From assembly GCA_038496675.1 (NCBI GenBank), contig CM076654.1, forward strand, positions 9,475,537 through 9,539,536: DNA of 64,000 nucleotides, read 5' to 3'. This stretch comes from Rachycentron canadum. Taxonomy: Eukaryota; Chordata; Actinopteri; Carangiformes; Rachycentridae. The notes under the pieces were generated by a model. It did no database searches. It was given only the letters and a program-made list of their open reading frames with translations, and was not told the origin of the DNA. The position numbers and the translations under genes were made by a program. Of the stretch, positions 38,000 through 50,839 are shown piece by piece (the stretch's first letter is position 1; every line of letters starts with the position of its first letter).

Positions 38000-38003
<4 letters not shown>

Positions 38004-38073
<70 letters not shown>

Positions 38074-38082
38074 GACAAAGTA

Positions 38083-38115
<33 letters not shown>
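38004..38115 (+). repeat. Compound (GT)30(TA)4...(TCTG)7 microsatellite
   Basis: GT to about 38064, TA to 38072, a short spacer, then TCTG units from 38083 passing into TCTA to 38115. It lies just beyond the 3' side of the minus-strand LINE remnant. Confidence 0.95.
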
Positions 38116-38116
<1 letters not shown>

Positions 38117-38164
38117 ATATTAGCTCATTAGTGGTGATAGTAGTAGTTAATAATAAACAATAAA

Positions 38165-38676
38165 AATTAAATTAGTCCAGTTCATGAGCCACTTCCTTTG
38201 GCTGAGGTGGCAGTGGTGACAAAGTATTTCCTGACCTGCTCAGTCCTGCAGTGCAGTGAAATTACACGTTGGCTGTAGATGCTTCTCTGTCCTGCCAGAG
38301 TGTTGCGGAGAGAGGAAAAACACCCGGATTTGCCACCTCTGGTAGATGGCATCCGTGTTCAGGGACAACCTCACTTTACTGTCCAGGTGCACACCTACGA
38401 ATCAAACCAGCTCAATGTCCTTCCCTCTCAAATATTGACTGCTGAAGGATGGGCCTGGACCTTTGAACATCAATGACCATCTCCTTGGTCTAGGAGGTGC
38501 TCAGAAGGAAGCAGCCATTCAATGAAGGCCATTGTCAGACCACTGTACTCCACTTCCTACCCATTCCCGATACACGTCACAATAGCTGAGTATTTCTGGA
38601 TGTGGTAAGACTCAGAGTTGTATTTAAAGTCCGCTGTATACAGGGTGAACTGGAATGGAGCAAGAAAAGTCCATCA
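38165..38676 (-). pseudogene. LINE (non-LTR) reverse-transcriptase remnant
   Basis: The minus strand encodes pieces of the C-terminal half of a non-LTR retrotransposon reverse transcriptase. Near 38676-38570 is TFLAPFQFTLYTADF, the equivalent of the G-x-x-L-S-P-F-L-F-T-L-Y block before the catalytic Y-x-D-D segment. Near 38395-38309 is VHLDSKVRLSLNTDAIYQRW, then QIRVFFL, equivalent to the Y-L-G-V-H-L-D and D-A-V-Y-K-K-G-Q-x-R-L-Y-F-L blocks. Stops and deletions separate the blocks, so this is a dead, 5'-truncated copy of a type common in fish (L2/Rex-like clade; the clade is an inference). The plus-strand ORF here is only its antisense shadow. Confidence 0.8.
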
Positions 38677-39979
38677 TGCGATCCTTCTAATGATGGCAGA
38701 TGAAGTTTGTTTAACTTCGTTAAAGTACTTAGAAAATGGAAATTTGGAACATCTATAGTCTATAATTCATTGACAACTAGGCAGACTCCATTTGCTGAAG
38801 AAGACTGTATGTTACGATCAAAAGCTCCAGAACAGCTTGGCCTAGTGATGAGATTCTTTGGTCAGCTACTCGTTTCCTCATTGGGCAGTCTAATTTTAAT
38901 TCTTCGCTGGGAAGTCTAATTCGAGTCGTTTGTGCCCAAATTAAATAAAGTTTTGGTGTTTATTGAAAGCAAACAAACCTATTTCATAGTTGCAGAGAAC
39001 AATGAAATGGCTGATGGCATTACAGTAAGCTCATAGAGTCTGCAAAGGGAAACAAAAACATCCTGGGCTCTAGCGTGCCTCAGTAAATATGGTGTGGAAA
39101 CAACAGACACGGCAGGTTCTCAGTTGTTATGCCCAGTTTTCACTACTAAGTCAGATTAAGGTAATGGGGGTGTTGTTTTTTCTCAGAATTTTTAACTCGA
39201 CCGAAGAAGATTGTTTTCAAGTCCTTTGGTGGCTGGGATGTTTCGTTTGGCTGTTCTGAAAAACAACACTAAAACCAAATGTCTGAGCGCTGAAAAGAGT
39301 GTTTGCTTTAACGCCGGCCTTAAAAAACCCAGCATGCTTCGTTCCAAGCAGTATTACCTTTCATTTTATGTAGCAGTCTAATGTGCGCTTTCATTGCATT
39401 AACCACCGGGATAGATTCAAAAGAACCAATTTTTCTGTGTAGTGGAAGATTTATGGTTGTGATTCCTGACTGGCTGTTTGCCTCTCTTATCGCTCTCGAT
39501 CACTGTAGTGTGAGTTGTGTATGTCTGCATGTATACACGTAGGCGTGCCTGTGGTGTTTGGGCATTGAGATGTTCATTGTTAAGCTGTCAGAATTGTCTG
39601 AGTTGGTAGAGATGGACATCAGTCTATGTGACAGCCAACGATCCAACTGTCATACCTCTCCATAGACATCCCTACTCCATCATGATGCCATAGAAGGGAG
39701 AAGTAAGAGAAAATGGACAGGATGGAGTTTGAGTGTGATTGAGACGGGAGAGTGGAAGAGTGGGAAGTTAAAAAAAAGAAAGAAAAAAGAGGCTATTATG
39801 AACAAATAATGTATGAACAATGCAAAACAAACAGTGTTTAAACCGATGAACTGTCCCTCATTCTTAAGCAGTGACAATAGCATCTGTTCGTATGAAATAA
39901 TATTAAAATGATTGCTTGCCAATGAGGTTATGTTTTCACTCGTCTTTGTTGTTTGGTTGATTGGTATGTTTGTCAGTTA

Positions 39980-40236
39980 GTGAGTCTGTTTGTTTGCAGG
40001 ATTACACAAATAAACAAATACTGCACTGATTTGCACCAAACATGGTGGGAGGACGGGGAATGGGCGACGGAGGAGGGCCATTACATTTCGCTACCGATGC
40101 AGTTAAAGCAGCAGATGCAGGATATTTTCTTTTCTTTTGCTGAACATATGATAATAATCTGGATCTGACAGACATGTGAAGGATTGTTTGGCCTTGGCAG
40201 AGGTATGTGCTCTACTGAGTGCTATTCTGGTTTAGA
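39980..40236 (+). repeat. Widely dispersed non-coding repeat
   Basis: It opens with TGTTTGTTTGCAGGATTACA, continues CTGATTTGCACCAAACATGG, TGGGAGGACGGGGAATGGGC and CCATTACATTT, and closes with GGCCTTGGCAGAGGTATGTG, CTCTACTGAGTGCTATTCTG. I recognise this series from a repeat found in many fish and other animal genomes, but I cannot name the family securely. It has no coding capacity. Confidence 0.65.
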
Positions 40237-41214
40237 AACACAAATAGGTCCACTATTGTGCTCACTGATGGATGTTTCTGCTAACTGGAGAAACAATTAA
40301 TCAGTCAGAGCTTCACAGGCAGATTAAGAATAACTTTCCTTCAGTGGCACCAAGCATTGATGACATTGAATTTGTATTAGCTGTTGTAAGTCAATTTACA
40401 GACATAACAACTTTTAAATCAACATATTTCTTTGAATGTGAAAACTGTTAAGCTAATTGCAACCAACGGGGACAAACTCCGTGTCAACTGAAAATGACTT
40501 TGGCCAGACACGTGCATTAGTCGTTACTGATTATTTAGGGTACAGCAAAAATAACCCACCATGGCCCAGCTCTGCTATGGTATGGCACAATGAATCATTA
40601 CTTAGGATGGCTCAAGAGTTTTTTGTCTGTCTGAGATCTTCCTCGTGCTGAAGGAATAGCGGGTCTACCAGTCGATGCCTGATGTTCCTGTCCCTTGTTG
40701 TTACAAATCCATTGGTTTGTTTGTGCGCTGGCAAGCTCCATCCTTCCCTCAACCATTAACTACATCACAACTCCTTGTGATCAAACACACCATCCTCCTC
40801 GTGCTTGGCACCTATTTTCATCAGTGTTGAGCTAAAGGATGATGAAACCGCACTCACATATACTTGCACTGATTCCTCAGCCACCTGCTGTTTCAGCCCT
40901 GGGGGGTTATCAATTATTATTCTCACAATCCTTTTTTCACTCCCCAAGCACAGGGCATGTAGAGGCGGGGTATGTGATGGAAGGCTAATAAGAGCCTACA
41001 GGTGTAGGAATATCCTATATTGAATAATTCTGCAGAACCAAATAACACTTGGACCCAAGCCAGAGATGAGACGCGGCAAATAGGTGGTAGATGAGCATAC
41101 GGCATGCAGCACACCTTCTTTGAATTGCTTTCAGTCATGTATGTGTGGATTAGAATACAAATGTAGTTTAATGCTTTTCAGTTAGAGCAGGTGTATAGTA
41201 ACAACTAGGCCCTT

Positions 41215-41287
41215 TGTGTGTGTGAGTGTGTGTGTGTGTGTGTGCGTGTGTGTTTGTGTGTGTGTGTGTGTGTATGTCTGTGTGTGT
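41215..41287 (+). repeat. Interrupted (GT)n microsatellite
   Basis: GT units with GA, GC, TT and AT interruptions. Confidence 0.9.
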
Positions 41288-41623
41288 TGAGTTTGTCCCC
41301 TGGTGTAAATCTGGGTCAGGGTGCTTCATCTTATACTTGAAGCCGCTTATACTCGTGAACACTTTCAGTTTATTTCTTTGTGTGCGACCCAGTAACAAAT
41401 GTCTTCATCATTCTGCTTTTAAAGTGCACGCTGTTCATATTTCGTGTGTGAATGAGAAGGATTGGTTTACAATAAGACCTTCAGCAGGCTCTTGGTTCTT
41501 TTATCTTTGATTCAGCTATATCCTTCCACAGGTCATGTTGAGGGTGCAATAAAAAGCTGAGTACTGTGACACTGGCCAGTGCTAGTTCAGTTTCACGTAT
41601 GTCAAGATTATTTCCTTTTCAAC

Positions 41624-41644
41624 TTTTTTTTTTTTTTTTTTTTT
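41624..41644 (+). repeat. T21 homopolymer
   Basis: Uninterrupted T run. Confidence 0.9.
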
Positions 41645-42059
41645 GATGTTTCAATAAAAGCAGTTTGTCTTTGCTCCATCAAAAAGTGTCAGCCATGGAC
41701 TCTTGGCTTTCAAACTTTTTTTTTTCCAGGGTAACCTTATTGCTTTGTTGCCAGTGTATTGCCTTCCATTTTAAAGAGAAGGACTTTCTAACGCGTTCTG
41801 CTGTGGGGCCCCGTTTTCAATTTGGAAAGTTTTTCCACCAACGTGAAAATCACGTTTTAACTGTGTGGCAGTACACGATGGGTCAAATCCTCATGAGCTA
41901 AATAGAAACTGATGATTAGACTGATAGATTAATATATTAATCAACTAATTAATTAATTAAATAACCTTTGTGGCTCAGACATCAAGCAGCTATGTATTTA
42001 AATGTGCTGTTATATCACAGCTGTTACTGAACTCATATTGCTGGTAATTCTTTATCATC

Positions 42060-42420
42060 TTAAATTACAGCATCATTTGTGTTGAGGGACATTTCTTCTG
42101 TGTGAGAAACCTCCATTTCCTTGAGGGATGAAGGCGATGTAAATCTACATTGCGCTTGACGCTTCAGAGGTTCCCATAAAGTTTCAATGATTTTTAAATC
42201 AAGTGATTTGTGTTAATGACAACACTCTTAAATTTGTTTAGCAGCTTGTACAGGATGGGAGTGTAACTATCTGGGAAACATCATGAGGAAATGGTGTTTA
42301 CACCACTGGGTGTGCTTAATTCTGCAAAATGGCCTCATATTCCTCAGCTGTAATGTGATTTTACAGAGCAGTCATCAGAGGTAGTTACACCTACAAAATG
42401 ACTAGTGCGAACCCACAAGC
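42060..42420 (-). pseudogene. Tc1-like transposase C-terminal remnant
   Basis: On the minus strand, 42212-42060 is open and reads SLDLKIIETLWEPLKRQAQC, then RFTSPSSLKEMEV, to a stop at 42060-42062. This corresponds to the S-P-D-L-N-x-I-E-x-L-W-x-x-L-K-R block of Tc1/mariner transposases, which contains the last catalytic acidic residue. Upstream on that strand (to about 42420) a broken EAILQN...H-P-V segment, with in-frame stops, may correspond to the D-N-A-P-x-H block. The element is inactive. Terminal inverted repeats were not located. Confidence 0.75.
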
Positions 42421-44917
42421 AAGCTACTGAACAGAAAATAACATTGAGATGGAGACGTATGACTGGGGTCCTATCTGTTGGCAGTACCTGGAAGTTGCTC
42501 AGTGTCCTCCCAGATCATATTACCTATTTATTCATTCATTACAATCTATGATTTTGGCATCCTGATTGTCTATACTTTAATTCTACTGTTGCTCCATTCC
42601 ATAGACTCTACATTTATTGGGTGAGAAATCCCTCCTGATTTGTTTTTCTTGCTTTTCGGGCAATTTCTTCCATTTTTAAAGTCTAGGGACAGAGGGTGTC
42701 CTTTGCTGTTCAGATTGTTAAACCTCTGGAGGCAAATTTGTGACATAAGCCAATATAAATGAAAGCTGAATTGAATGGAGTCCAATTTATATGTACTGTG
42801 CAATAATGGGCTTAGTAAAACATTACTAGTCAATTACAGGACCTACTGCTTTCCAAAAGAGACCTGGTTGGGTTTGTGTTGTTGCTTGTGTTTCAGTAAT
42901 CAGCATTATTGATCTTGTTTATAAGCTCTGATATCTGATTTAGTCAGGTGAAATAGTTGACACCTGAGGTAGCAGTCACTCACAGGAAATCATACCTGAT
43001 CGCTCAAGCAGGCTTCACACTGACCTTTCTTGTTGATTTGACACAACTCCATTTCTCATACACACGCACACATTCCACTAACACAAACTGACCTTTGTTT
43101 GATATGTAACAGCATGCTCATTTTCCATAAAAGTCTGTAATGGGAGTCTGGAGCAAGACAGACATGAATTCAGGAAAAATAGAGGGGAAATAGTGGAGGG
43201 CAAAAAAAAAAAAAACATGAAAAAGAAAGGTTACATGTGGCCTTGAGAGTTAAGATCTCCTTGCCCTGGGCTGAAGTCTTGTGCAGTAGGTCAGCCCGTG
43301 TTCTCCCAGGTAAGACCTTTTCTCTGAGGGCTTTCCATTTGACGAACAGCTGGAAGCTAAATCTGGAAGAAGAGGGAGTAGAAGGATAACTTTAGGGTGG
43401 TCATCATTAATGCCTCCATGCACTTTTGCTCTCCACAAAGTGCTAGTACATACATGGTCACATACAGTTTGAGTTTTTCCTCATTCATTTCTGATTTAGC
43501 CACATCTGTGATTAAGTGCCCTTAAGTGCTTTTCTTCTTCGCTTGTGCTCTGTTTTTCCATTATAAATTCACTCAGCAGAGGGTTTATGGTGCATGTGTT
43601 GGTCTGAGTAATGTGCTGGTCCTCTAGCTTAAGGGGACTTTGTAGATGGATCATATGCTATGCTGAAAGCACCCCCCCTTCACAGTGGGTTTTTTGCAAT
43701 TAAAGTCCGACTGATACTTTGGCTATTATTTGGTTATAAGATAAATTGGTAAATCTTGTGGGCCGTTGTGCAAAAATAAAACTTAGAGAAGCAAAATGGC
43801 TTTTGATAGCATTTTGATGTATATTTGACTTTAAAGATAAATTTCTGACAAGGTTTTGGTTATTTCATTTGAGCAATTTCTGTATCTCATTGTCTCTTCT
43901 CTCCCCACTGCCTCGATGTGGATAGGTAATATCTGAAGCAAATGCGATGACAGTTGTTGATTTGTTTGATTATATGACCACACCCACATAGTTCTCATGA
44001 AGAAGAGGAGCTGAGAATTGAGGAGCTGACACTTAAATTCTTAATATATAATTGTAACTGTTATCGTTCCTCATTCAGCCATGAATATTTAACAGTATCT
44101 GATATCCACGTATGTATTCTTATATATATTCATCTGTTCCTGTGAATCTTATACTGCCACGTTATCAAAAAATCATTCAAAACAAAATACTTATGTGATG
44201 TGTTTATTGATAAAGAACAGTGTTGGACATATTGGACCATATGTCAGATTCTATGTCAGATGCAGAAGCTGGGATGATATGTTGTGTCACTTTAATCATT
44301 TTTTTTACATTTCTTTTTTTTGTGCTTGGTGGGTCTGTGTCTAACTCATAAAAACTAGGTTTTAGAGCAAGTTATTCAGTAAATATTTTTCAATAAAATT
44401 AATGGACAGAAAGCAGGTGTAGTTGTGGCGTGCTGTTTTTCTCTAGTCTGCATATTCATTCAAACATAAAATTTCATTTGAAAGAGCAAATTGGTGTTAG
44501 GCTATCCTTCTCTCTCCTTTACTTGTATTTACATTTATTTGATCTCCTCTCTATCATTTTGAGTTTCTGTTACAGCGAAGTGGTAAATGGAGTTGGAGAG
44601 AGAATGAGAGACAGTTAGGGGTGAGCCTGGTAGAGGGGTGAACAAGAGAGAGAGGCTGTGGGTGTCATTTGCTCCCACCTGATGTGTGAGAAAAACACTT
44701 GTTTTCACTGCTGCCAAATGACTGTCAGCCTCTGTGAGAGAATTCCATCTTTCTGTTCCATCCTTGTCATTAGTTCACCTGCCTCTTCAGCCTGCCCGGT
44801 GATTTTCTCTGATTGGACATATTTATCTCTGACTATTGTGGCAGCCATTAGCGTTGGTGGTGTGGAGAGGTGGCAGTTTGACTAATCAGTTGTATCTGCC
44901 CTTACTCTAATGCTTTG

Positions 44918-44958
44918 TCTCTCTCTCTTTCTCTCTCTCTCTCTCTTTCTCTCTCTCT
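44918..44958 (+). repeat. (CT)n tract ending in TAG
   Basis: CT/CTTT units run directly into CTAG and GTGTAC, which resembles a 3' splice site. Confidence 0.9.
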
Positions 44959-47900
44959 AGGTGTACCACATCTCAACACTGTTGATTGTGTGTGTGTGTG
45001 TGACTGTTAGTAAAAGGGAAAAAGTGGAGAATTGAGCAATCAAGGCAGTAGAAGAGATGGAAATTTACAGCAAAAAGGACTGAAGAACTGTGCAAAAGGC
45101 AAAGGCATGCGTTGGCTTTGCAGAGTGAGAGCCAAGCTGCTCATCAATCCAACTGTCAGCAGCCCAGTTCAAACCCTGCCCACTATTTTGCTGCTTCTCA
45201 CTACCTCGCAGTTCAACATGACAAGTCACCGGGTTGGTTTTGAGCAACAGCCTTTCCACCATAAAACCTACACACTGAGAAACTGCAGGAAGGACTCAGT
45301 ATAATACATTATATAAAGTGTATTCTCCTAGACCGAAGAGACAGGACTCTCCTGCTCTTCCCACATACTGAACGACTGAATCATCTTAGAGTAGATATGT
45401 GAAGAACAAAAGAAAAGCAGATTGTGATAGAGGGAAAAAGAAATGAGGAAGAAGGAGCAGGAAAGATGTGGAAGTAGATAAAGAAGGCAAAAAGGTATGT
45501 GTGGTGGGTAATGGTAAGAGGATAGAAAGAGAGAAAGCATCTTTATTCTAATGTGGCCCTGCCTGTGCCTCTGTACAGCATCCTGAAAAGACGAATTTGC
45601 TGCTGTTATTTATATTTATGAATTCATGCCATTTGGCCCAGTGTGAAATGATGGGTCATTCCTGTGCAACAAGAAGAGCTGGTGCTGAATTTACAATCAC
45701 CCACGCCAACCTGCCCTGTTTCCCATCTCAACCTTCCACTCCCAATCCTCATCCTCCTCTCCCTTTATTCCACATGCCCAGATCTGCTGAATATGGATGG
45801 ATGGAGGAGGAGGGATGGGAAGAGGAGAGAGGTAGAAGGATGCAGAGAGAGGGACGGGATGTTTTTCTGACTGAGGTTTGCTTCTGTCTGTCTGTCTTCT
45901 GTCTGCTTCTGTTTCTCACCTAAGGAGATGTGGCATCAGAATTAATGGCATTCAGCACCATGGTGAAATAGCTGCTGGCAGTGTGTGTCTGTCTGTGTGT
46001 GTGCGTGCTTGGGCGCACATGTAAACTACATGTATGCATCAGGTTCCTGACTCACTCCCACACACACGCCCACAGATGATGGTCATTGGTTGAGCAGCCT
46101 GGCTGTGGACACCGAAAGAGACCTTCAAAGGCTCTTAAATTCTACCTCGCGCCTTTTCACTTTTTGTTTATTTAAAACTTCATCACTCCCATGCAACTGC
46201 TATAACCAAGCTTTCACATACTGTCACTTAAATGAATTATTTATGCACCTAAAACTACAAGTGAATATATAGATCAACAACAACAACAACAATAGCTATA
46301 TGGTGATAATGAAGACAACATACACATCCTTGTTTTTAATGGTGACATGTTGGCATCTCTGTAGAACAATGACATTCATGGAAGATGAAATTTTTATTCT
46401 ATGTTATGAAGGAAGTGACACTTACAGTTTGGTCATATAATGACTCTCAGATGAAAATAACTCAAACTTTATGTTAGTTACATCTTTGTGCTGGATAATA
46501 TATTAAATGATGAATTCAAATGAAATTGGTAGAATGAATTATAGTTTTTCTGTTTGCACAATGTACTTGTGGTGTTTGGAACGTTTTGTTTTATTGAGCA
46601 TTGCAGTGATGGGGTGTACAGTACATGCAAAATAGCTTCTTTTACCTGAAAGGCTGCTAAGGGAGAAATAAATGAGGCATTAAGATCCCTAAGGTAACAA
46701 AAAATAAAGCAGTAAAAGTAAAGGAAAACCATTATATCATGATTCAAATATGCCCGTGTAACTTCGGGGGTCGTATTTCACAGCAGTATAAACCAGTTGG
46801 AAGCATGTCAACAGTTTCAGATTCTGCTTGGTGACCTGTTACCTCAGCGTCTAGCTAGCTCAGCTGGTTCCATCATGCCAGGGGTTTGGCAAGGGGTGAT
46901 ATTTAATTGGCATGACTCTGTTGTACTTGTTGGATCGGCCTGTTGACGAAAATAAGAATTTGGGAACAAGATAGCGACACGCGGGCATGTTTTCATCTTT
47001 TTTTGTGTACATTCTTGTTGGACACTAATTGCAGCGATTTTATGGATGTTTGATACCTCTTTATGATTGTGTGAAAACGTTGCTAGATTTCAGTTGCGCT
47101 CGGGGCATTTATGTATTTAAGGTGGTTTTCTGTATGGCAGGATGGCACAGTAATGATGCGTTGGAGGGTTGACATTTTACCCAAACTGTGACGCTTACAT
47201 GCCACCTTTGAAACTGGTACATATATTCCTTTTAATGCCAAGCAGCTTTAGTTTGCATTTACAGTTTAACACAGCAGTTATATTTCTGAGATGGTTGTAG
47301 ATAGAAGACCAGAACAGTGAGGCTGCTTTGAGCCAGAGGAACGTTAGACCAAAACTATTGAAATCCTTCAAAAATTGGCATGTTTGTGTCTGAGTACATG
47401 TGGATGTATTTGTTTCATTGGTTTCTTTATGCATGTACGCTCTACCCATACTGGCTAACCCAGCTCACCCCTGCACAAATGTAATTATGGTGTAGGGGAG
47501 GTATTGATGTGTGTGCCACTGGTCTGTACTGTTTGTGTGTGTTTGGCGGGGATATGCATGATTATTCTTATAAGGTAAATGTCTTGTTCGGAAATTAATT
47601 TTATCAGTTTTGCCATACATATTCCATGCAGACTTAATTTTCTCTCCCCTGGAGAGAAAATTACAGGAAACCAAGGTTTCCTCAGCCTTATTTAGCCAGA
47701 GGCAGCACTGTTCGTCTCAGCACTCAGACAGACTTTCTTTATATTCGAGGAAGGCCTGTCAAGTACTAGCTGCTCTGATGTTGCTGATTTTGTGAAAAGT
47801 TATTGATTGTTATTCAATCCTTATAAGAGTTGTCTCCATGCGCTCTCATAATTATATTTTTCTCAAAAGTTTTATGCTGAGCAAAATTTATATGTAGATA

Positions 47901-48279
47901 TTCTGTAAACTTTCTACAATGAGACGGACCTAGTCAGATCAGCAACAGTTGAAATTGCCACTGTTCTTAATTGGCTCAAACACGTGCAATTAACAATGAT
48001 TGCAATCAACAGAGGCAGCCCAGAGTTGAGCAGCCCAGTGTTAAGGTGTTATTATAGTCATTAGTGGCTGCAATTACTGTTATACTGCTCTGCATCCTGT
48101 ATCTTAACCACAGTTTTGCACACACCGCTTTCCCCCGGGAGCTTGTTGTTTTGCCTGCAACTTTACTTACATTCTTATTTAATGTTTTCATGAGAGGGAA
48201 TCCATCTCTATAGCTGTTGTTGTCAACTCACAACAAACAGGAAAAGGATCGGCTTTCCCGACTTTCACTCTTCTGCGTG

Positions 48280-48345
48280 TGTTTGTTTGTTTGTTTGTTT
48301 GTTTGTTTGTTTGTTTGTTTGTTTGTTTGTTTGTTTGTTTGTTTG
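48280..48345 (+). repeat. (GTTT)16 microsatellite
   Basis: Pure tetranucleotide repeat. The plus-strand ORF through it encodes a Cys-Leu-Phe-Val repeat, which is an artefact. Confidence 0.97.
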
Positions 48346-49580
48346 GGACTCACAACAGTTGGTACAAGACTGCTTGGCTTACTTGGGCCTACTGGAAAAT
48401 AGTGAGAATAATCACTGGGTTTATGGAGATTTACTTTCCTGTCATGTGAAATGAAAATATTATTTTATAGAAAGACAGTTTTACTGTGGCACACATGTGT
48501 AGACACGGGCTTCTTTCCAGTTTGGATAGATGTAGCTGAAAGCAGGATTTTCAATATTAAATATACAGTATTTATTTTTGTCTCAAGGAAATATCCCAGT
48601 ATTTCTCTGTACTACAGATCAATAGAGAGAGAAATATGATGAGAAAGGGGATGAACTACCCAAAGTTTGCACATATCATTTTCCTCTTTGCTTTTATGGT
48701 GAGACAATGGCAAACAACAACACAAGATACCTGAATGCATTAAAACCAAACATCGCCCAACACCCTGTACTTCCTCCTCCTCCCTCCCTCCCTCCCCCCC
48801 TGCCCACCTGCATCATAATGTAAAACAAATTCGAACAAAGCCTTGTGAAATTGAAATAAGCCTCTCTCTGCATCGGCCTTGGAGTTAGTTTATTAGAATC
48901 TAAAAGGGGCCTCAAAAGACTTAAAACCCCATTTTCACAGGGAAATTAGTTTTTAGGGAAAGATACATTGTTCACATTTGGAAATGATGAGTTGGTTTTG
49001 CACAAAGGGGAATCTTTTTGGTGGGGACTTTTATCAGATCAAGTCACCATAGGTAGTGGGATGCTAGATGTGTTTTTGTTTGTTGTTTGCAGATAAAGCT
49101 GAAAATAAACAGCTCTTTGTCTGTTTGGACTAATTCCCCTATAGAGACTGTGTATGTGTGTTCATGTATTTACGTTAAGGTTAAAATGGCCTCCTTTGGA
49201 GCTGTAGAAAATGTACATGGACCTAATTTAAGTTAAAAAGAGCTTAGTTTTCTGTTTAGAGTCAATCAGTGAGATTCGCCCTGGACTCTCGTATAGTGAT
49301 GTTTTTGTTATCTATTGTGAATTTACTCTATTAATCACTCCCAAGCCCATCCCAAATGGTTCCACTTTTAATAACTGCAGAAACTGTGGAAATATCATCT
49401 AGTATCAAATTGATTTTTTTATTCTTTTGCCAGTGGGTTCACAGGAAAGCCTTCAATATTAAGCCTTCATCAATTCACACTGGTTGATGTACGTCAAAAA
49501 AAAAAAGTGCTCTCATTTTTATTTTAACAATTCATATATTCTTACATCCTGCATCTTCTGTTTTTTTTTCTTTTTTTTTT

Positions 49581-49735
49581 TGGATGGATGGATGGCTGGA
49601 TCTCGCAAGTATGACAGAGGAAGCAATAGAAATCAGGGAGTTTAATGAGCAGCGATGGACAGATGAGGGTGGAGGGAGAGGCTGAGCTGCTTTTTAGATG
49701 GACAGATGGATGGATGGATGGCAGGATGGAGGAAT
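49581..49735 (+). repeat. (GGAT)n-rich region
   Basis: Two GGAT repeat patches (49581-49598 and about 49697-49730) are separated by purine-rich sequence. Confidence 0.8.
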
Positions 49736-50788
49736 GCAAATGAATGTGTTGAATTTTGAGGGAGGCCGATGATGTGAGGAAAGACTTGGAAGAAGGTAGA
49801 AAAATTGAAAAGAAAGAAAGAATGATGTAGCACCCTGCAAGAACACCATGTCTGCACCTCACTGAATGCTTATTGGTTTCTCCATCTAATAAACCTCTCG
49901 CTCAGGGGGCTCACAGGTGAATAACAAAGAGCTTATGGAGGCTATGCATTCATCTTTCCATGCTTTTGGTCCCACATTTGTACCTGATTATTATTCAGAA
50001 TAATGTACGCGATTCAAGATGGAGAGACTCGGGAAATGACTGCATCTCAAATGCAGACCATTTTGAATGTATTTAATATGGCAGCATGTGTTGTCCATTG
50101 TTACAGTAATGTCTTCCTTGTGTATCTCTTTTAGTTGTCCTTAATTGACAAACATTGTTTCATCAGTTGTCGACAAGAAAAGTTCCTTTTTCTTTTCTTG
50201 AACCTGTCAATTAAAGTGTCTCAGAGTCTGATGATGAGTCCGATAAGAGAGTGAGAGAGTGGTACCTGAAGATGAATTACTGATGGGCAGATTGTGGAAG
50301 TGATTGGTAAGGAGGAGATGGAGTGAATTACAACTCCAGTAGTTGGCAGTGTGATCGTGTCCTTGAGATGAGACTACTTCACTCACACTGAAAGGTGTGG
50401 CTGTGTGGCATTAATTCCTCCTGCCACACACATCTCGCATGGGAGGACATCTGTCCATCCCGATGTAAAGTTTGAAGTGCATGAAAACAAACATACGTAC
50501 ACCTGAACCCACATGCTCACTCGCAAGCAGTAATGTCAACCCCTCTCCATCACACTCATCTTTTCTACTCAAGTAGCTGACTTACCCCCTGAAAGACAAG
50601 TGGTATTGAGAGAAGTAAGCAGTTAGGGAAGTGGTAGCAGCAGCAGTGTGTGTTTGTGTGTACTTGTGTTCAGCGTACAAAAAAGCGGTGTATCTGCCAA
50701 TAATGGGGTCCACACTCCCAGTTGTCATTTTATAACAGCTTGTAGACAAACTCATTACATCCAACACCTGCTCCTGTCACGTACTACT

Positions 50789-50839
50789 GTGTGTGTGTGT
50801 GTTTGTGTGTGTGTCTGTGTGTGTGTGGGTGTGTGTGTG
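50789..50839 (+). repeat. Interrupted (GT)n microsatellite
   Basis: GT units with TT, CT and GG interruptions. Confidence 0.9.

Larger units (their letters stand above)
21874..38000 (+). other. fbxl17: FBXL17 downstream intron, middle part
   Basis: No coding exon is supported. Contents are a dispersed teleost repeat (22.13-22.44 kb), an 18-bp direct repeat (23.83 kb), two SINEs in opposite orientation (29.26-29.69 kb), a candidate recursive splice site (31.72 kb), a (TCCTC)n tract (35.84 kb) and an alternating purine-pyrimidine tract (36.05 kb). The stretches 22.5-29.2, 29.7-31.6 and 31.8-35.8 kb otherwise look like unremarkable intron with short homopolymers and GT-rich patches. Confidence 0.75.
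38001..42420 (+). other. fbxl17: Transposon-rich segment of the FBXL17 intron
   Basis: This 4.4-kb stretch contains a compound microsatellite, a LINE reverse-transcriptase remnant (minus strand), a dispersed non-coding repeat and a Tc1-like transposase remnant (minus strand). The gaps between them (38.7-39.9 and 40.3-42.0 kb) show no gene. The 38.74-38.92 kb part may be another repeat, but I could not place it. Confidence 0.7.

Noticed and set aside
38279..38476. 65-codon plus-strand ORF
   Set aside because: It is the antisense shadow of the minus-strand LINE reverse-transcriptase remnant.
43286..43316. Second recursive splice-site candidate (CAG|GTAAGA at 43309/43310)
   Set aside because: The pyrimidine tract is short and another AG lies about 15 bases upstream, so the 3' site is much weaker than the one at 31723.
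46850..46900. tRNA-like words (TAGCTAGCTCAGCTGGTTCC)
   Set aside because: There is an A-box-like start but no B-box at the right spacing and no cloverleaf.
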